DNA of 64,000 nt from Rahnella rivi (GTDB lineage: Bacteria > Pseudomonadota > Gammaproteobacteria > Enterobacterales > Enterobacteriaceae). Made by a program: the position numbers and the translations under genes. Shown here in pieces: positions 21,358-34,185 of the stretch; positions within the stretch are counted from its first letter, which is position 1; each line of letters starts with the position of its first letter. The notes below the pieces were generated by a model, which was given only the letters and a program-made list of their open reading frames with translations, was not told the origin of the DNA and made no database searches. The stretch lies in assembly GCF_019049655.1 (NCBI RefSeq), contig NZ_JAFMOX010000062.1:1-64000 (forward strand), read 5' to 3'.

Positions 21358-22221
21358 ATGGCCGGCGGAAAAGAGATACGTAGTAAGATCAGCAGCGTGC
21401 AAAACACGCAAAAGATCACTAAAGCGATGGAAATGGTCGCCGCCTCCAAAATGCGTAAAACGCAGGAACGTATGGCGGCCAGCCGTCCTTATGCAGAAAC
21501 CATTCGTGAAGTGATTGGTCACCTTGCGTTAGGTAATCTGGAATATAAGCACCCTTACCTGGATGAGCGTGAAATTAAGCGCGTCGGGTATCTGGTGGTG
21601 TCTACCGACCGTGGTCTTTGTGGTGGTCTGAACATTAACTTGTTCAAAAGGCTGCTTGCAGAGATGAAAGGCTGGTCCGAAAAAGGTGTCGAAGTTGATC
21701 TCGCCCTGATCGGTTCCAAAGCAGCCTCTTTCTTCGGCTCCGTGGGTGGCAACGTTGTTGCTCAGGTCACTGGCATGGGGGATAACCCTTCTCTGTCAGA
21801 ACTGATCGGACCGGTAAAAGTGATGCTGCAGGCTTTCGACGAAGGTCGTTTAGACAAGTTATGCGTTGTCAGCAATAAATTCGTCAATACCATGTCTCAG
21901 GAACCACGCATCGTACAGCTGTTGCCTCTGCCACCGGCAGAAGACGGCGCACTGGCGAAAAAATCCTGGGATTACCTGTATGAGCCGGACCCTAAAGCAC
22001 TGCTGGATACCCTCCTGCGTCGCTATGTGGAATCCCAGGTTTATCAGGGCGTCGTAGAAAACCTGGCCAGCGAACAGGCCGCGCGAATGGTAGCGATGAA
22101 AGCCGCAACCGATAACGGCGGCAGCCTGATCAAAGAGCTGCAGTTGGTATACAACAAAGCTCGTCAGGCCAGCATCACTCAGGAACTCACCGAGATCGTC
22201 GGGGGAGCCTCCGCGGTTTAA
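21358..22221 (+). CDS. atpG: F1 ATP synthase subunit gamma
   Basis: A 287-residue central rotor shaft. N- and C-terminal helices form the coiled coil: [30 protein letters not shown] at the start and [25 protein letters not shown] near the end are the family signatures (each shown here only as a region). It is preceded by a 71-bp gap after atpA and a GAGGAG ribosome binding site. Confidence 0.96.
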   Translation: MAGGKEIRSKISSVQNTQKITKAMEMVAASKMRKTQERMAASRPYAETIREVIGHLALGNLEYKHPYLDEREIKRVGYLVVSTDRGLCGGLNINLFKRLLAEMKGWSEKGVEVDLALIGSKAASFFGSVGGNVVAQVTGMGDNPSLSELIGPVKVMLQAFDEGRLDKLCVVSNKFVNTMSQEPRIVQLLPLPPAEDGALAKKSWDYLYEPDPKALLDTLLRRYVESQVYQGVVENLASEQAARMVAMKAATDNGGSLIKELQLVYNKARQASITQELTEIVGGASAV

Positions 22222-22226
22222 GCTAG

Positions 22227-23636
<1,410 letters not shown>

Positions 23637-23669
23637 CGCTAGTTTGTTGTGGTATTGAGAGAGGATGAC

Positions 23670-24092
23670 ATGGCTGAAAAAGCTTACCATCTGGATGTTG
23701 TCAGTGCGGAAAAACGTATGTTTGCCGGCATGGTACAAAAGATCCAGGTGACGGGTAGCGAAGGCGAACTGGGTATTTTCCCGGGGCATGCTCCGCTGCT
23801 CACCGCCATCAAGCCTGGCATGGTGCGCATTGTTAAAGAACACGGGGAAGAAGAGTATATCTATCTTTCCGGCGGCATCCTTGAGGTGCAGCCGAATGCA
23901 ACAACCGTGTTGGCTGATACTGCAATCCGTGGGCAAGACCTCGACGAAGCGCGCGCGCTTGAAGCTAAGCGCAAAGCGGAAGAACATATCAATAGTTCTC
24001 ACGGCGACGTTGACTACGCTCAGGCGTCAGCAGAACTGGCCAAGGCGATCGCGAAACTTCGCGTTATCGAACTGACCAGGAAAGCGATGTAA
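23670..24092 (+). CDS. atpC: F1 ATP synthase subunit epsilon
   Basis: A 140-residue subunit. The N-terminal beta-sandwich contains [15 protein letters not shown] and [19 protein letters not shown]. The C-terminal two-helix inhibitory domain is rich in Ala, Glu and Lys. The start MAEKAYHLD at 23670 follows GAGAGGATG and agrees with E. coli; an ATG 7 codons upstream has no comparable ribosome binding site. It is last in the operon, followed by a strong terminator. Confidence 0.95.
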   Translation: MAEKAYHLDVVSAEKRMFAGMVQKIQVTGSEGELGIFPGHAPLLTAIKPGMVRIVKEHGEEEYIYLSGGILEVQPNATTVLADTAIRGQDLDEARALEAKRKAEEHINSSHGDVDYAQASAELAKAIAKLRVIELTRKAM

Positions 24093-24104
24093 AGACATCA
24101 GTTT

Positions 24105-24134
24105 AAAAGGCGACCTTTGGGTCGCTTTTTTTTT
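24105..24134 (+). terminator. atp operon terminator
   Basis: AAGGCGACC-TTT-GGGTCGCTT-type hairpin (core GCGACC/GGTCGC) followed by a run of nine T, starting 13 bp after the atpC stop. Confidence 0.93.
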
Positions 24135-24363
24135 GCCTTTAAATAAGCCACTTTCTAGCATTTGTCCGAAAGCGAAACAGGGCTTTTAATGGAATACTTG
24201 CCGGATAAGTGGGCGTTTTACCCTCAGATTTTTTGCTGTAGTCTATAGCGTGTACAACCCTTACAGGCTGCGGCCTGCGGGTGGTTTTTGAAGCGAAATA
24301 TGTAGTAATCCGACCATTGAACGGGTTACTTTTGTCACTCAAATTGGATTTGTCAGGTTACCT

Positions 24364-25731
24364 ATGTCGAACAGCGCACTGAGTGTCGTGATCCTTGCCG
24401 CAGGCAAGGGGACACGCATGTACTCCAACCTTCCTAAAGTTCTTCATTCATTGGCGGGCAAGCCAATGGTGCAACACGTTATTGACGCGGCCACTCAGGT
24501 AGGGGCGAAAAACGTGCACCTGGTTTATGGCCATGGTGGCGACTTGCTGAAGAAAAATCTGGCAGGCAGTGATCTGAACTGGGTATTGCAGGCGGAGCAG
24601 TTGGGCACCGGCCACGCGATGCAACAGGCAGCGCCTTTCTTTGCCGATGATGAAGATGTGCTGATGCTGTACGGCGATGTTCCGTTAATTTCGGTCGATA
24701 CGCTGGAAAAATTGCTCAAAGCGAAACCGGAAGGTGGCATTGGCTTACTGACCGTTGTGCTCGAAGACCCCACCGGTTATGGCCGGATTGTGCGTGAAAA
24801 CGCCACGGTGACCGGGATTATCGAACAGAAAGATGCCAGCGAAGAACAGCTTAAAATTCAGGAAATCAATACCGGCATCCTGGTGGCTAACGGTGCCTCT
24901 TTGAAACGCTGGCTGAGCAAACTGAACAACAACAATGCGCAGGGTGAATACTACATCACCGATATTATTGCGATGGCGCATGCTGAAGGTCACCAGATCG
25001 CTACCGTACATCCTGCGCGCAACAGCGAAGTGGATGGCGTAAATAACCGTTTGCAACTTTCGCGTCTTGAGCGCGTATATCAGAGCGAACAGGCCGAGCG
25101 TCTGCTGCTGGAAGGCGTCATGCTGATGGATCCGGCGCGTTTTGATCTGCGTGGCGAGCTGTCTCACGGCATCGACGTGCTGATCGACACAAACGTGATT
25201 ATCGAAGGCCACGTAAAACTGGGCGACCGCGTCAAAATCGGTACTGGCTGCGTGCTGAAAAATTGCGTGATCGGCGATGACTGCGAAATCAGCCCTTACA
25301 GCGTATTCGAAGACGCCGTGCTGGAAAGCGGCTGCACGGTCGGGCCATTTGCCCGTCTGCGTCCCGGCGCTGAGCTGGCTGAAAATGCCCACGTCGGCAA
25401 TTTCGTTGAAATCAAAAAATCACGTTTAGGCAAAGGTTCTAAAGCTGGCCATCTTTCCTATCTCGGCGATGCTGATATCGGCGATAACGTGAATATCGGC
25501 GCGGGCACCATCACGTGTAACTACGATGGCGTGAACAAGAGCAAAACGATTATTGGTAACGATGTTTTCGTCGGTTCTGACACCCAACTGGTGGCGCCGG
25601 TGAGTATCGGTAACAACGTGACCATCGCGGCGGGCACTACAGTCACGCGCGATGTTCCCGACAACGGTTTACTGTTAAGCCGGGTGCCTCAGGTGCATAA
25701 ACCTGACTGGCAAAAACCGGTGAAGAAATAA
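24364..25731 (+). CDS. glmU: bifunctional UDP-GlcNAc pyrophosphorylase / GlcN-1-P acetyltransferase GlmU
   Basis: A 455-residue cytoplasmic enzyme making UDP-N-acetylglucosamine for peptidoglycan and LPS. The N-terminal uridyltransferase domain starts with [18 protein letters not shown] (about residues 11-28). The C-terminal half is a left-handed beta-helix of hexapeptide repeats (about 250-450, for example [32 protein letters not shown]), the acetyltransferase. glmS follows after 132 bp. Confidence 0.98.
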   Translation: MSNSALSVVILAAGKGTRMYSNLPKVLHSLAGKPMVQHVIDAATQVGAKNVHLVYGHGGDLLKKNLAGSDLNWVLQAEQLGTGHAMQQAAPFFADDEDVLMLYGDVPLISVDTLEKLLKAKPEGGIGLLTVVLEDPTGYGRIVRENATVTGIIEQKDASEEQLKIQEINTGILVANGASLKRWLSKLNNNNAQGEYYITDIIAMAHAEGHQIATVHPARNSEVDGVNNRLQLSRLERVYQSEQAERLLLEGVMLMDPARFDLRGELSHGIDVLIDTNVIIEGHVKLGDRVKIGTGCVLKNCVIGDDCEISPYSVFEDAVLESGCTVGPFARLRPGAELAENAHVGNFVEIKKSRLGKGSKAGHLSYLGDADIGDNVNIGAGTITCNYDGVNKSKTIIGNDVFVGSDTQLVAPVSIGNNVTIAAGTTVTRDVPDNGLLLSRVPQVHKPDWQKPVKK

Positions 25732-25829
25732 TAAGCATTACATAATAATCCCCAACTTCTACAAGGCTCGGGGAACCGCAGGTACACCGGAAAACGGGGC
25801 TCGCGGATAAATCAGGTCAGGCATCAAAA

Positions 25830-25846
25830 AAGGTCCGAAAGACCTT
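25830..25846 (+). promoter_or_regulatory. hairpin in the glmS leader
   Basis: AAGGTC-CGAAA-GACCTT is a perfect 6-bp stem ending 17 nt before the glmS start and just upstream of its AGGAA ribosome binding site. In E. coli the glmUS leader is cleaved by RNase E and activated by the sRNA GlmZ. Whether this hairpin plays a part is not shown by the sequence. Confidence 0.4.
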
Positions 25847-25863
25847 CAATAGGAATAAAACTG

Positions 25864-27693
25864 ATGTGTGGAATTGTAGGCGCAGTAGCGCAACGCGATA
25901 TTGCTGAAATTCTGTTAGAAGGTTTACGCCGTCTCGAATACCGCGGTTATGACTCAGCCGGTCTGGCTGTGATTGATGCGGAAGGGAAGATGGGGCGTTT
26001 ACGTCGTGTCGGCAAAGTACAGATGCTGGCTGATGCACTGGATCAACATCCTTTGCACGGCGGCACCGGTATTGCTCACACCCGCTGGGCAACGCACGGC
26101 GAACCTTCAGAAGCGAATGCCCATCCTCATGTATCTGATTATATTGCGGTTGTGCATAACGGCATCATCGAAAACCACGAGCCTTTGCGTGAATTGCTGA
26201 TCGAGCGCGGTTACCGTTTTGATTCTGAAACGGATACCGAAGTGATCGCGCATCTGGTGCATTGGGAACAACTTCAGGGCGGCACGCTGCTGGAAGTGGT
26301 TCAGCGTGTTATCCCACAACTGCGTGGCGCATACGGCACCGTCGTGATGGACAGACGCGATCCGTCCGTTCTGGTCGCTGCGCGCTCCGGCAGCCCGCTG
26401 GTGATTGGCCGTGGCGTGGGTGAAAACTTCATCGCTTCAGACCAGCTGGCGCTGTTGCCTGTTACCCGTCGCTTCCTGTTCCTGGAAGAGGGTGATGTGG
26501 CAGAAGTTAAACGTCGCTCTGTCAGCGTGTATGACAAAAACGGTCATGCCGTTGAGCGCGAAGAAATTGAATCTAAAGTGCAGTATGACGCCGGTGATAA
26601 AGGTGTTTACCGTCACTACATGCAAAAAGAGATTTACGAACAGCCGCTGGCAATTAAAAACACCCTGGAAGGACGTTTCAGCCACGGTGAAGTGAACCTG
26701 AGCGAACTGGGTGAAAAAGCTGATGATATTCTGTCACGCGTTCAGCACATTCAGATTATCGCCTGCGGGACGTCGTATAACTCAGGCATGGTCGCGCGTT
26801 ACTGGTTCGAAGCGCTGGCCGGCATGCCGTGTGATGTGGAAATCGCCTCTGAATTCCGCTATCGCAAATCCGCCGTGCGTCCGGGGAGCCTTATCATCAC
26901 GCTGTCTCAGTCCGGGGAAACGGCTGATACGCTGGCTGCACTGCGCCTGTCTAAGGAACTGGGTTATCTTGGTTCTCTGGCTGTCTGTAACGTTGCCGGT
27001 TCCTCGCTGGTGCGTGAATCCGATCTGGCGCTGATGACCAAAGCGGGCACTGAGATCGGCGTGGCTTCCACCAAAGCGTTCACCACTCAGCTTACCGTTC
27101 TGCTGATGTTGGTAGCGCGTATGGGCCGTCTGAAAGGCATGGCGCCTCAGGTCGAGCACGATATTGTTCACGCACTTCAGGCATTGCCTGCGCGTATCGA
27201 ACAGATGTTATCGCTGGATAAAACCATCGAATCTCTGGCAGAAGGTTTCTCTGACAAGCATCACGCCCTGTTCCTCGGTCGTGGCGATCAATACCCGATC
27301 GCGATGGAAGGTGCGCTGAAGCTCAAAGAGATCTCTTACATTCATGCAGAAGCCTATGCTGCTGGCGAGCTGAAACATGGCCCGCTGGCGCTGATTGACG
27401 CCGATATGCCGGTGATCGTGATTGCGCCAAATAATGAACTGCTGGAAAAACTGAAGTCGAATATCGAGGAAGTGCGCGCCCGTGGTGGCCTGCTGTATGT
27501 TTTCGCAGATCAGAATGCCGGTTTCACCGACAGCGAAGGCATGAAAATCATCCAGTTGCCTCACGTTGAAGAGATTGTTGCACCGATTTTCTACACCGTT
27601 CCGTTACAGCTGCTGTCCTATTATGTCGCGCTGATTAAAGGGACTGACGTAGACCAGCCACGTAACCTGGCGAAGTCCGTCACGGTAGAATAA
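25864..27693 (+). CDS. glmS: glutamine-fructose-6-phosphate aminotransferase GlmS
   Basis: A 609-residue enzyme making glucosamine 6-phosphate, the first step of the hexosamine pathway. The N-terminal class II glutamine amidotransferase domain has the nucleophile C2 (mature C1) in [12 protein letters not shown], with TRWATHG. Two SIS sugar-isomerase domains follow (about 290-460 and 460-609). The C-terminal end LAKSVTVE is the conserved active-site tail. Length and motifs match E. coli GlmS. Confidence 0.98.
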   Translation: MCGIVGAVAQRDIAEILLEGLRRLEYRGYDSAGLAVIDAEGKMGRLRRVGKVQMLADALDQHPLHGGTGIAHTRWATHGEPSEANAHPHVSDYIAVVHNGIIENHEPLRELLIERGYRFDSETDTEVIAHLVHWEQLQGGTLLEVVQRVIPQLRGAYGTVVMDRRDPSVLVAARSGSPLVIGRGVGENFIASDQLALLPVTRRFLFLEEGDVAEVKRRSVSVYDKNGHAVEREEIESKVQYDAGDKGVYRHYMQKEIYEQPLAIKNTLEGRFSHGEVNLSELGEKADDILSRVQHIQIIACGTSYNSGMVARYWFEALAGMPCDVEIASEFRYRKSAVRPGSLIITLSQSGETADTLAALRLSKELGYLGSLAVCNVAGSSLVRESDLALMTKAGTEIGVASTKAFTTQLTVLLMLVARMGRLKGMAPQVEHDIVHALQALPARIEQMLSLDKTIESLAEGFSDKHHALFLGRGDQYPIAMEGALKLKEISYIHAEAYAAGELKHGPLALIDADMPVIVIAPNNELLEKLKSNIEEVRARGGLLYVFADQNAGFTDSEGMKIIQLPHVEEIVAPIFYTVPLQLLSYYVALIKGTDVDQPRNLAKSVTVE

Positions 27694-27715
27694 CAATCTG
27701 TCCCATCAGTTGCTG

Positions 27716-27740
27716 AGCGCCCCTTGCGGGCGCTTTTTTT
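27716..27740 (+). terminator. glmS terminator
   Basis: AGCGCCC-CTTGC-GGGCGCT stem-loop followed by a T run, 22 bp after the glmS stop. The downstream end of this locus is a known Tn7 attachment region (attTn7) in many enterobacteria; no Tn7 insertion is seen here. Confidence 0.93.
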
Positions 27741-27793
27741 ATTTCTGAGCAGCAACAGGGTATAGTCCGCCTTTAACTGAAAGGCACTGCTGA

Positions 27794-28525
27794 ATGCTGA
27801 CCACTCCTTCCGTTCGAATTAACAAATACATAAGCGATAGCGGCATGTGTTCGCGCCGTGACGCCGATCGTTACGTCGGGCAGGGGCTGGTCTTTATCAA
27901 CGATAAGCAGGCGGGATTTGGCGCGCCAGTATTTCCGGGTGATGTGGTGAATGTGAATGGTCAACAGATCGGGCTGCGCGACGAGGATGACCTGGTGCTG
28001 ATCGCCCTGAACAAACCGGTGGGGATCATCACCACAATGGATGGCGGTCTGGCGGATAACATCGGTTTGCTCATCCGTCACAGCCAGCGCATTTTTCCCG
28101 TCGGGCGTCTGGATAAAGATTCGCACGGGCTGATTCTGCTGACCAATAACGGCGATGTCGTGAATAAGATCCTGCGCGCCGGTAATGACCACGAAAAAGA
28201 GTACGTGGTGACCGTTAACAAACCGGTGACCGACGCATTGATTCTCGGTCTGAGCGCCGGCGTCCCGATTTTGGGAACCGTAACGAAAGCCTGCAAAGTG
28301 ATCAAAGAATCCGATGACGTCTTTCGTATTACCCTGGTGCAGGGGCTTAACCGTCAGATCCGCCGCATGGCGAAATATTTTGGCTATGAAGTCACACGGC
28401 TTGAGCGCGTGCGGATCATGAATATCCATCTTGCCGCGCTGCCGCCGGGGGAATCGCGCGAGTTAACCGGCGAGGAGCGGAGTGAGTTGTTCAGGCGTAT
28501 CGAACATTCGGTTTCCGATCAATAA
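27794..28525 (+). CDS. rluF: 23S rRNA pseudouridine synthase RluF
   Basis: A 243-residue RsuA/RluB/E/F-family pseudouridine synthase. An N-terminal S4 RNA-binding domain (about residues 8-60, [21 protein letters not shown]) precedes the catalytic domain. The catalytic aspartate is in [11 protein letters not shown] (about residue 106), and [15 protein letters not shown] is the second family block. Sequence is closest to E. coli RluF, which modifies U2604 of 23S rRNA and U35 of tRNA-Tyr. It lacks the basic C-terminal tail of about 45 residues present in E. coli. In E. coli rluF is not beside glmS. Confidence 0.85.
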   Translation: MLTTPSVRINKYISDSGMCSRRDADRYVGQGLVFINDKQAGFGAPVFPGDVVNVNGQQIGLRDEDDLVLIALNKPVGIITTMDGGLADNIGLLIRHSQRIFPVGRLDKDSHGLILLTNNGDVVNKILRAGNDHEKEYVVTVNKPVTDALILGLSAGVPILGTVTKACKVIKESDDVFRITLVQGLNRQIRRMAKYFGYEVTRLERVRIMNIHLAALPPGESRELTGEERSELFRRIEHSVSDQ

Positions 28526-28603
28526 TCGCCCTGAAAGCCAGTTTTACCCCCAAAAGCATCCCCTGTTTCCTCTGGATTGCCCACTTCGGTCCAATTGTGA
28601 CCA

Positions 28604-28654
28604 CTGTCATAAAACTGTCATATAACGTACATTTTACTGTCACCTAATTGTCCT
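28604..28654 (+). promoter_or_regulatory. two Pho boxes of the pstS promoter
   Basis: Box 1 CTGTCATAAAACTGTCAT (28604-28621) and box 2 CTGTCACCTAATTGTCCT (28637-28654) each have two 7-bp PhoB half-sites separated by 4 bp. The boxes start 33 bp apart, three helical turns. The layout is nearly identical to E. coli pstS, so phosphate-starvation control by PhoB is expected. Confidence 0.93.
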
Positions 28655-28729
28655 ATTTTCCTCCTGTGCCAAACACTTTAATTAACGTCGACATTAAGTC
28701 GGGAAGTTTAAAACCACCAGGAGTGGAAC

Positions 28730-29770
28730 ATGAAATTGATGCGTAACACCGTCGCCGGTTTTGTAGCAGCGACTTTTTCCCTCACAGCAATGTCTGCTTT
28801 CGCTGCCAGTAATCTGACTGGTGCTGGCGGTACCTTCCCTGCCCCTGTTTACGCCAAGTGGGCGGATGCTTACCAGAAAGAAACCGGCAACCAGGTGAAC
28901 TATCAGGGCATCGGTTCTTCCGGCGGCGTGAAACAAATTATCGCCAAGACTGTCGATTTCGGTGCCTCTGATGCGCCGATGAAAGAAGAAGATCTGAACA
29001 AAAACGGCCTGTTCCAGTTCCCAACCGTAATCGGTGGTGTGGTACTGGCGGTAAACATTCCTGGGATCACATCTGGTCAGCTGACGCTGGACGGCGCAAC
29101 GCTGGGTGATATCTACCTCGGCAAAATCAAAAAGTGGAACGACGCGGCGATCACTAAGCTGAACCCGGGCGTGAAACTGCCAGACACTAACATCGCGGTC
29201 GTTCGCCGTGCTGATGGCTCAGGCACCTCTTTCGTGTTCACCAGCTATCTGGCGAAAGTGAACAACGAGTGGAAAGAGAAAATCGGTTCAGGTTCTACCG
29301 TTAACTGGCCTACCGGTCTGGGCGGTAAAGGTAACGACGGCGTCGCGGCCTTCGTACAGCGTCTGCCAGGCTCCATCGGCTACGTAGAATACGCTTACGC
29401 TAAACAGAACAACCTGGCATACACCAAACTGGTTGATGCTGACGGTAAAGCGATTTCCCCGACGGAAGAATCCTTCAGCGCAGCAGCCAAAGGCGCTGAC
29501 TGGAAGAAAACCTTCGCTCAGGATCTGACGAATCAGAAAGGTGATAACGCCTGGCCAATCAGCTCCACCACCTTCATCCTGATTTACAAAGACCAGGCCG
29601 ATGCAGCGAAAGGCACTGAAGTGCTGAAGTTCTTCGACTGGGCTTACAAAAACGGCAACAAACTGACGACCGATCTGGATTACGCCGCACTGCCTGACTC
29701 TGTTGTTGAACAGATCCGCGCAGCCTGGAAAACCAACATTAAAGATTCCAGCGGTAAAGCACTGTACTAG
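28730..29770 (+). CDS. pstS: periplasmic phosphate-binding protein PstS
   Basis: A 346-residue solute-binding protein of the high-affinity phosphate ABC importer. A 25-residue signal peptide ends SAFA before [10 protein letters not shown]. Phosphate-contacting segments are [25 protein letters not shown] and RADGSGTSF. Start supported by CAGGAG 8 nt upstream. It is the first gene of pstSCAB-phoU and the most strongly expressed, consistent with the hairpin that follows it. Confidence 0.97.
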   Translation: MKLMRNTVAGFVAATFSLTAMSAFAASNLTGAGGTFPAPVYAKWADAYQKETGNQVNYQGIGSSGGVKQIIAKTVDFGASDAPMKEEDLNKNGLFQFPTVIGGVVLAVNIPGITSGQLTLDGATLGDIYLGKIKKWNDAAITKLNPGVKLPDTNIAVVRRADGSGTSFVFTSYLAKVNNEWKEKIGSGSTVNWPTGLGGKGNDGVAAFVQRLPGSIGYVEYAYAKQNNLAYTKLVDADGKAISPTEESFSAAAKGADWKKTFAQDLTNQKGDNAWPISSTTFILIYKDQADAAKGTEVLKFFDWAYKNGNKLTTDLDYAALPDSVVEQIRAAWKTNIKDSSGKALY

Positions 29771-29813
29771 GATCTGACCTTACGTCTGATATAGAGTACA
29801 AGTCTTCTGCTTC

Positions 29814-29839
29814 ATTCCCTCTCCGGCCGGGGAGGGAAT
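29814..29839 (+). terminator. hairpin between pstS and pstC
   Basis: ATTCCCTCTCC and GGGGAGGGAAT form an 11-bp stem (one G-T pair) around a GGCC loop, without a following T run. It probably limits readthrough or stabilises the pstS mRNA so that the binding protein is made in excess. That role is inferred. Confidence 0.7.
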
Positions 29840-29864
29840 TAAATCTGAATTAAAAGAGAGTGGT

Positions 29865-30821
29865 ATGGCTGAATACAAGCCGGCTATTAAGGCACCAAGC
29901 AAAAACGGTGACATCATCTTCGGCGCGCTGGTCAAACTGGCTGCGCTGATCGTGTTATTAATGCTGGGCGGTATTATCGTCTCGCTGTTTATTGCTTCCC
30001 TTCCAAGCATCGAAAAGTTTGGTTTATCCTTCCTGTGGACTAAAACCTGGGATGCCCCGAACGAACAATTCGGCGCACTGGTACCGATTTACGGCACCGT
30101 GGTGACCTCGATTATCGCCTTGCTGATTGCCGTACCGGTCAGCTTTGGTATCGCATTATTCCTCACCGAACTTGCCCCTAACTGGATGAAGCGCCCGCTG
30201 GGTATTGCTATCGAACTGCTGGCGGCGATCCCCAGTATTGTTTACGGCATGTGGGGGCTGTTCGTCTTTGCACCGCTGTTTGCGCAGTATTTCCAGACGC
30301 CTGTCGGTGACGTGCTCTCCGGCATTCCGATCGTCGGCGCCTTGTTCGCCGGCCCCGGCTTCGGTATCGGTATTTTGGCCGCCGGTGTGATCCTTGCCAT
30401 CATGATCATCCCTTACATCGCGTCTGTGATGCGTGACGTGTTTGAACAAACGCCGGTGATGATGAAAGAGTCTGCATACGGCATTGGCTGTACGACGTGG
30501 GAAGTGATCTGGCGCATCGTGCTGCCGTTCACCAAAAACGGCGTGATTGGCGGTGTGATGTTAGGCCTTGGCCGCGCGTTGGGTGAAACCATGGCGGTGA
30601 CCTTTATCATCGGTAACACCTACCAGCTCGACAGCGTCTCGTTGTATATGCCGGGCAACAGTATTACCTCGGCGCTGGCCAACGAATTCGCTGAAGCGGA
30701 AGCCGGTCTGCATACTGCCGCGCTGATGGAACTCGGCCTCATCCTGTTTGTTATCACCTTTATTGTTCTGGCGCTGTCGAAAGTGATGATTCTGCGCCTG
30801 GCTAAGAAAGAGGGCCGTTAA
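29865..30821 (+). CDS. pstC: phosphate ABC transporter permease PstC
   Basis: A 318-residue inner-membrane permease with six main hydrophobic segments. The cytoplasmic EAA loop is recognisable at [20 protein letters not shown] (about residues 205-224), followed by [12 protein letters not shown]. It pairs with PstA to form the phosphate channel. pstA starts 1 bp after its stop. Confidence 0.96.
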   Translation: MAEYKPAIKAPSKNGDIIFGALVKLAALIVLLMLGGIIVSLFIASLPSIEKFGLSFLWTKTWDAPNEQFGALVPIYGTVVTSIIALLIAVPVSFGIALFLTELAPNWMKRPLGIAIELLAAIPSIVYGMWGLFVFAPLFAQYFQTPVGDVLSGIPIVGALFAGPGFGIGILAAGVILAIMIIPYIASVMRDVFEQTPVMMKESAYGIGCTTWEVIWRIVLPFTKNGVIGGVMLGLGRALGETMAVTFIIGNTYQLDSVSLYMPGNSITSALANEFAEAEAGLHTAALMELGLILFVITFIVLALSKVMILRLAKKEGR

Positions 30822-30822
30822 G

Positions 30823-31710
30823 ATGACGACACTCGAAATGCAAAGCACACCTGAACTGCTGGAATCGCGCCGTAAACGCCAGGCATGGCGTCGCCAGAAG
30901 AACCGTCTGGCGCTGATGGTGTCGATGTTGACCATGGCATTCGGTCTGTTCTGGCTGGTGTGGATCCTGTTTACGACCGTAGTGAAAGGCGTAGACGGCA
31001 TGTCGCTGGCGCTCTTTACCGAAAACACCCCGCCTCCGAATACCGCGGGCGGCGGTCTGGCGAACGCCATCGCAGGCAGCGGATTACTTATTCTGTGGGC
31101 GACCGTGATCGGTACGCCGCTGGGCGTGATGGCGGGAATTTATCTGGCCGAATATGGCCGTAAATCCTGGCTGGCGGAGTTTATTCGTTTCATCAACGAC
31201 ATTCTGCTTTCTGCGCCATCTATCGTCGTCGGCCTGTTTGTGTACACCATCATGGTGGCGAAAATGGGGCACTTCTCCGGCTGGGCGGGCGTTCTGGCGC
31301 TGGCGCTGCTGCAAATCCCGATTGTGATCCGTACCACCGAAAACATGCTCAAACTGGTGCCGGACAGCCTGCGCGAAGCGGCTTACGCGCTGGGTACGCC
31401 AAAGTGGAAGATGATTTCGGCCATCACGCTGAAAGCGTCGGTTTCCGGCATTATCACCGGTATCTTGCTGGCGATTGCCCGTATCGCCGGGGAAACCGCG
31501 CCGCTGCTGTTCACGTCGCTCTCCAACCAGTTCTGGAGCACCGACATGATGCAGCCGATTGCCAACCTGCCGGTGACCATCTTCAAGTTCGCGATGAGCC
31601 CGTTCGGTGAATGGCAACAACTTGCGTGGGCGGGCGTGCTGCTGATTACGCTGTGCGTACTGTTGCTGAATATTCTGGCGCGTGTGATTTTCGCGCAGAA
31701 GAAACAATAA
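30823..31710 (+). CDS. pstA: phosphate ABC transporter permease PstA
   Basis: A 295-residue permease with six hydrophobic segments after a basic N-terminus. The EAA loop is [20 protein letters not shown] (about residues 184-203), followed by [14 protein letters not shown]. It is coupled to pstC by a 1-bp gap. Confidence 0.96.
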   Translation: MTTLEMQSTPELLESRRKRQAWRRQKNRLALMVSMLTMAFGLFWLVWILFTTVVKGVDGMSLALFTENTPPPNTAGGGLANAIAGSGLLILWATVIGTPLGVMAGIYLAEYGRKSWLAEFIRFINDILLSAPSIVVGLFVYTIMVAKMGHFSGWAGVLALALLQIPIVIRTTENMLKLVPDSLREAAYALGTPKWKMISAITLKASVSGIITGILLAIARIAGETAPLLFTSLSNQFWSTDMMQPIANLPVTIFKFAMSPFGEWQQLAWAGVLLITLCVLLLNILARVIFAQKKQ

Positions 31711-31797
31711 TTCATTATTGAGGGCAGGCGATGTCGGCTGGCCTCACTGTTTTCCCTGCGTCGCGATGCGGCGCACGAATAAGAGAGATGTCTGAGA

Positions 31798-32565
31798 ATG
31801 ACTGACGCATCCAACAGCAAGATTCAGGTTCGCGATCTGAACTTTTATTACGGCAAATTCCACGCGTTGAAAAATATTTCCCTGGATATTGCCAAGAACG
31901 AAGTCACCGCCTTCATCGGCCCGTCAGGCTGTGGGAAATCCACGCTGCTGCGCACGTTCAATAAAATGTATCAGCTGTATCCTGAGCAACACGCGGAAGG
32001 CGAAATCCTGCTCGACGGCGAAAACATTCTGGTCGATAAGCAAGATATCGCCCTGCTGCGCGCCAAAGTCGGCATGGTATTCCAGAAACCGACGCCGTTC
32101 CCGATGTCGATTTATGACAACATCGCCTTTGGTGTGCGTCTGTTTGAGAAACTTTCCCGTACCGATATGGACGAGCGCGTGCAGTGGGCGCTGACCAAAG
32201 CGGCATTGTGGAATGAATCCAAAGACAAGCTGCACCAGAGCGGTTACAGCCTGTCCGGCGGCCAGCAACAGCGTTTGTGTATCGCGCGCGGTATCGCGAT
32301 CCGCCCTGATGTGTTGCTGCTTGATGAACCTTGTTCGGCGCTGGATCCGATTTCCACGGGCCGTATCGAAGAGCTCATTACCGAATTAAAATCCGATTAC
32401 ACGGTAGTGATTGTGACGCACAACATGCAGCAGGCTGCGCGTTGTTCAGACCGCACTGCGTTTATGTATCTGGGCGAACTGATCGAATACAGCGACACTG
32501 ACTCGCTGTTCACTTCGCCAGCGCGTAAACAGACCGAAGATTACATTACTGGCCGTTACGGTTGA
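31798..32565 (+). CDS. pstB: phosphate ABC transporter ATP-binding protein PstB
   Basis: A 255-residue ATPase. Walker [10 protein letters not shown] (about residues 41-49), Q-loop [12 protein letters not shown], signature LSGGQQQR and Walker [14 protein letters not shown] are all intact. It drives import through PstC/PstA and takes part in PhoR signalling through PhoU. An 87-bp gap separates it from pstA, as in E. coli. Confidence 0.97.
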   Translation: MTDASNSKIQVRDLNFYYGKFHALKNISLDIAKNEVTAFIGPSGCGKSTLLRTFNKMYQLYPEQHAEGEILLDGENILVDKQDIALLRAKVGMVFQKPTPFPMSIYDNIAFGVRLFEKLSRTDMDERVQWALTKAALWNESKDKLHQSGYSLSGGQQQRLCIARGIAIRPDVLLLDEPCSALDPISTGRIEELITELKSDYTVVIVTHNMQQAARCSDRTAFMYLGELIEYSDTDSLFTSPARKQTEDYITGRYG

Positions 32566-32575
32566 GGTAAGAAAA

Positions 32576-33304
32576 ATGGATAACCTGAACTTAAATAAAC
32601 ATATTTCCGGCCAGTTCAATGCAGAGCTTGAACACATCCGCACTCAGGTGCTGGCAATGGGCGGGCTGGTTGAGCAACAACTGACGGACGCTATCACCGC
32701 GATGCACAATCAGGACGCGGAGCTGGCGCAGCAGGTCATCAAAGGTGATGACAAAGTGAACATGATGGAAGTGGCGATCGACGAAGCCTGCGTGCGCATT
32801 ATTGCCAAGCGCCAGCCGACCGCCAGCGATCTGCGCTTAGTGATGGCGATCATCAAAACCATTTCCGAGCTGGAACGCATCGGTGACGTGGCGGATAAAA
32901 TCTGCCGTACCGCGCTGGAAAAATTCTCGCATCTGCATCAGCCATTGCTGGTCAGCCTGGAGTCGCTGGGCCGCCACACCGTGCAGATGTTGCATGACGT
33001 GCTCGATGCGTTTGCGCGCATGGATCTCGATGAAGCCGTGCGTATTTACCGCGAAGACAAAAAAGTGGATCAGGAATATGAAGGCATCGTGCGTCAGCTG
33101 ATGACCTACATGATGGAAGATCCACGCACGATTCCGAGTGTGCTGACTGCGCTGTTCTGCGCCCGCTCTATAGAGCGTATCGGCGACCGTTGTCAGAACA
33201 TTTGTGAGTTCATCTTCTACTTCGTGAAAGGTCAGGATTTCCGTCACGTCGGCGGTGATGCCCTGGATAAATTACTGACCGACAGCAAAGAGAAAAAAGA
33301 GTAA
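32576..33304 (+). CDS. phoU: phosphate signalling regulator PhoU
   Basis: A 242-residue all-helical protein of two PhoU repeats (about residues 18-110 and 120-215). The metal-binding motif ERIGD.AD occurs as [12 protein letters not shown], and [11 protein letters not shown] is the copy in the second repeat. PhoU keeps PhoR in the phosphatase mode when phosphate is plentiful. It is last in the pst operon. Confidence 0.97.
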   Translation: MDNLNLNKHISGQFNAELEHIRTQVLAMGGLVEQQLTDAITAMHNQDAELAQQVIKGDDKVNMMEVAIDEACVRIIAKRQPTASDLRLVMAIIKTISELERIGDVADKICRTALEKFSHLHQPLLVSLESLGRHTVQMLHDVLDAFARMDLDEAVRIYREDKKVDQEYEGIVRQLMTYMMEDPRTIPSVLTALFCARSIERIGDRCQNICEFIFYFVKGQDFRHVGGDALDKLLTDSKEKKE

Positions 33305-33328
33305 CCGGTCAGTGACACAGTCCCAATG

Positions 33329-33354
33329 AAAAAGGCCTCCGTTGAGGCCTTTTT
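33329..33354. terminator. bidirectional terminator between phoU and the TetR gene
   Basis: AAAAAGGCCTC-CGTT-GAGGCCTTTTT is a perfect 11-bp stem with A and T flanks. It would terminate both phoU (plus) and the convergent TetR gene (minus). Confidence 0.92.
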
Positions 33355-33371
33355 GCTGTCCGATCAGCGGG

Positions 33372-34040
33372 TTATTTCATGACGTATCGCAGTGCCACCA
33401 TGACCGCCAGCTGGCGATAATGCGCGACCTGTAAATCCACTTCATCAGGATTTTCAAATAACGCGCCGAAGGTGTACTGATTAGCCACCTGGTGAACACA
33501 CAAACTGCTGATCAGCCTGTGGACATCGCGCGCCTGCGCATCATCTTTAAACAGATGGCTCTGCTTTCCCCGTTCCAGAATATCTTCCAGCAAGGTTAAC
33601 GCGGATTTATTGATCTCCCGAATGCTGGTGGACTGACGGATAAAACGCCCGCGCAGCATGTTCTCGGTGGAGACAATACGGATAAATTCCGGATGCGAGA
33701 CGTGGAAATCAAAACTGGCTTCCACCAGCTTCACGATGGCTTCCGCCGGCGGAAACGCCGATAAATCCAGCGCCAGCTCATGCTGGCGGATCTCACGGTA
33801 CACGTGCTCCAGCACCAGCAAATACAGCGCTTCTTTGGTCTTATAGTGATAGACCACCATGCGTTTTGTGGTGTTGGCGTTGGCGGCAATATTTTCCATG
33901 CGCGCGCCCATCAGGCCCGATTCGGCGAACTCAGCCAGTGCGCTGTCGAAAATGCGCTGCTTCAGGCCTATTGGATCATTTTTACGTCCCGGCGCCGGGG
34001 AACTTTGGCTGCTCAGCGTCTTACCCTCATCGTTAACCAC
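33372..34040 (-). CDS. TetR-family regulator next to dehydroshikimate dehydratase gene
   Basis: A TetR-type repressor of about 222 residues. The helix-turn-helix lies in LKQRIFDSALAEFAESGLMG...IAANANTTKRMVVYHYKTKEALYLLVLEHVY, with the typical Y-H-Y-x-x-K block. The C-terminal helical ligand domain is not specific enough to name a ligand. The GTG start at 34038-34040 has GGAG 7 nt upstream; a longer ATG form (start 34064, 230 residues) lacks a good ribosome binding site. It is divergent from the dehydroshikimate dehydratase gene, so it probably controls that gene and itself, possibly in response to a shikimate-pathway or aromatic compound (inference). Confidence 0.85.
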   Translation of the reverse strand: MVNDEGKTLSSQSSPAPGRKNDPIGLKQRIFDSALAEFAESGLMGARMENIAANANTTKRMVVYHYKTKEALYLLVLEHVYREIRQHELALDLSAFPPAEAIVKLVEASFDFHVSHPEFIRIVSTENMLRGRFIRQSTSIREINKSALTLLEDILERGKQSHLFKDDAQARDVHRLISSLCVHQVANQYTFGALFENPDEVDLQVAHYRQLAVMVALRYVMK

Positions 34041-34185
34041 ATTTACGCTCCAGAGATTAACCATTGATTCGCCCGGTTACAATCAGCCTGGCGACAATCC
34101 GTGCGTACCTGCCCGCAACACTTGACGAACGAGGGTTCAGGGTCCACTACTGTAAGAACCGAAACCTGATAAAAAGGACGCTATT

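Noticed and set aside
27694..27793. Tn7 attachment or insertion downstream of glmS
   Set aside because: The end of glmS and its terminator are intact, and no Tn7 end repeats or transposase genes are visible.
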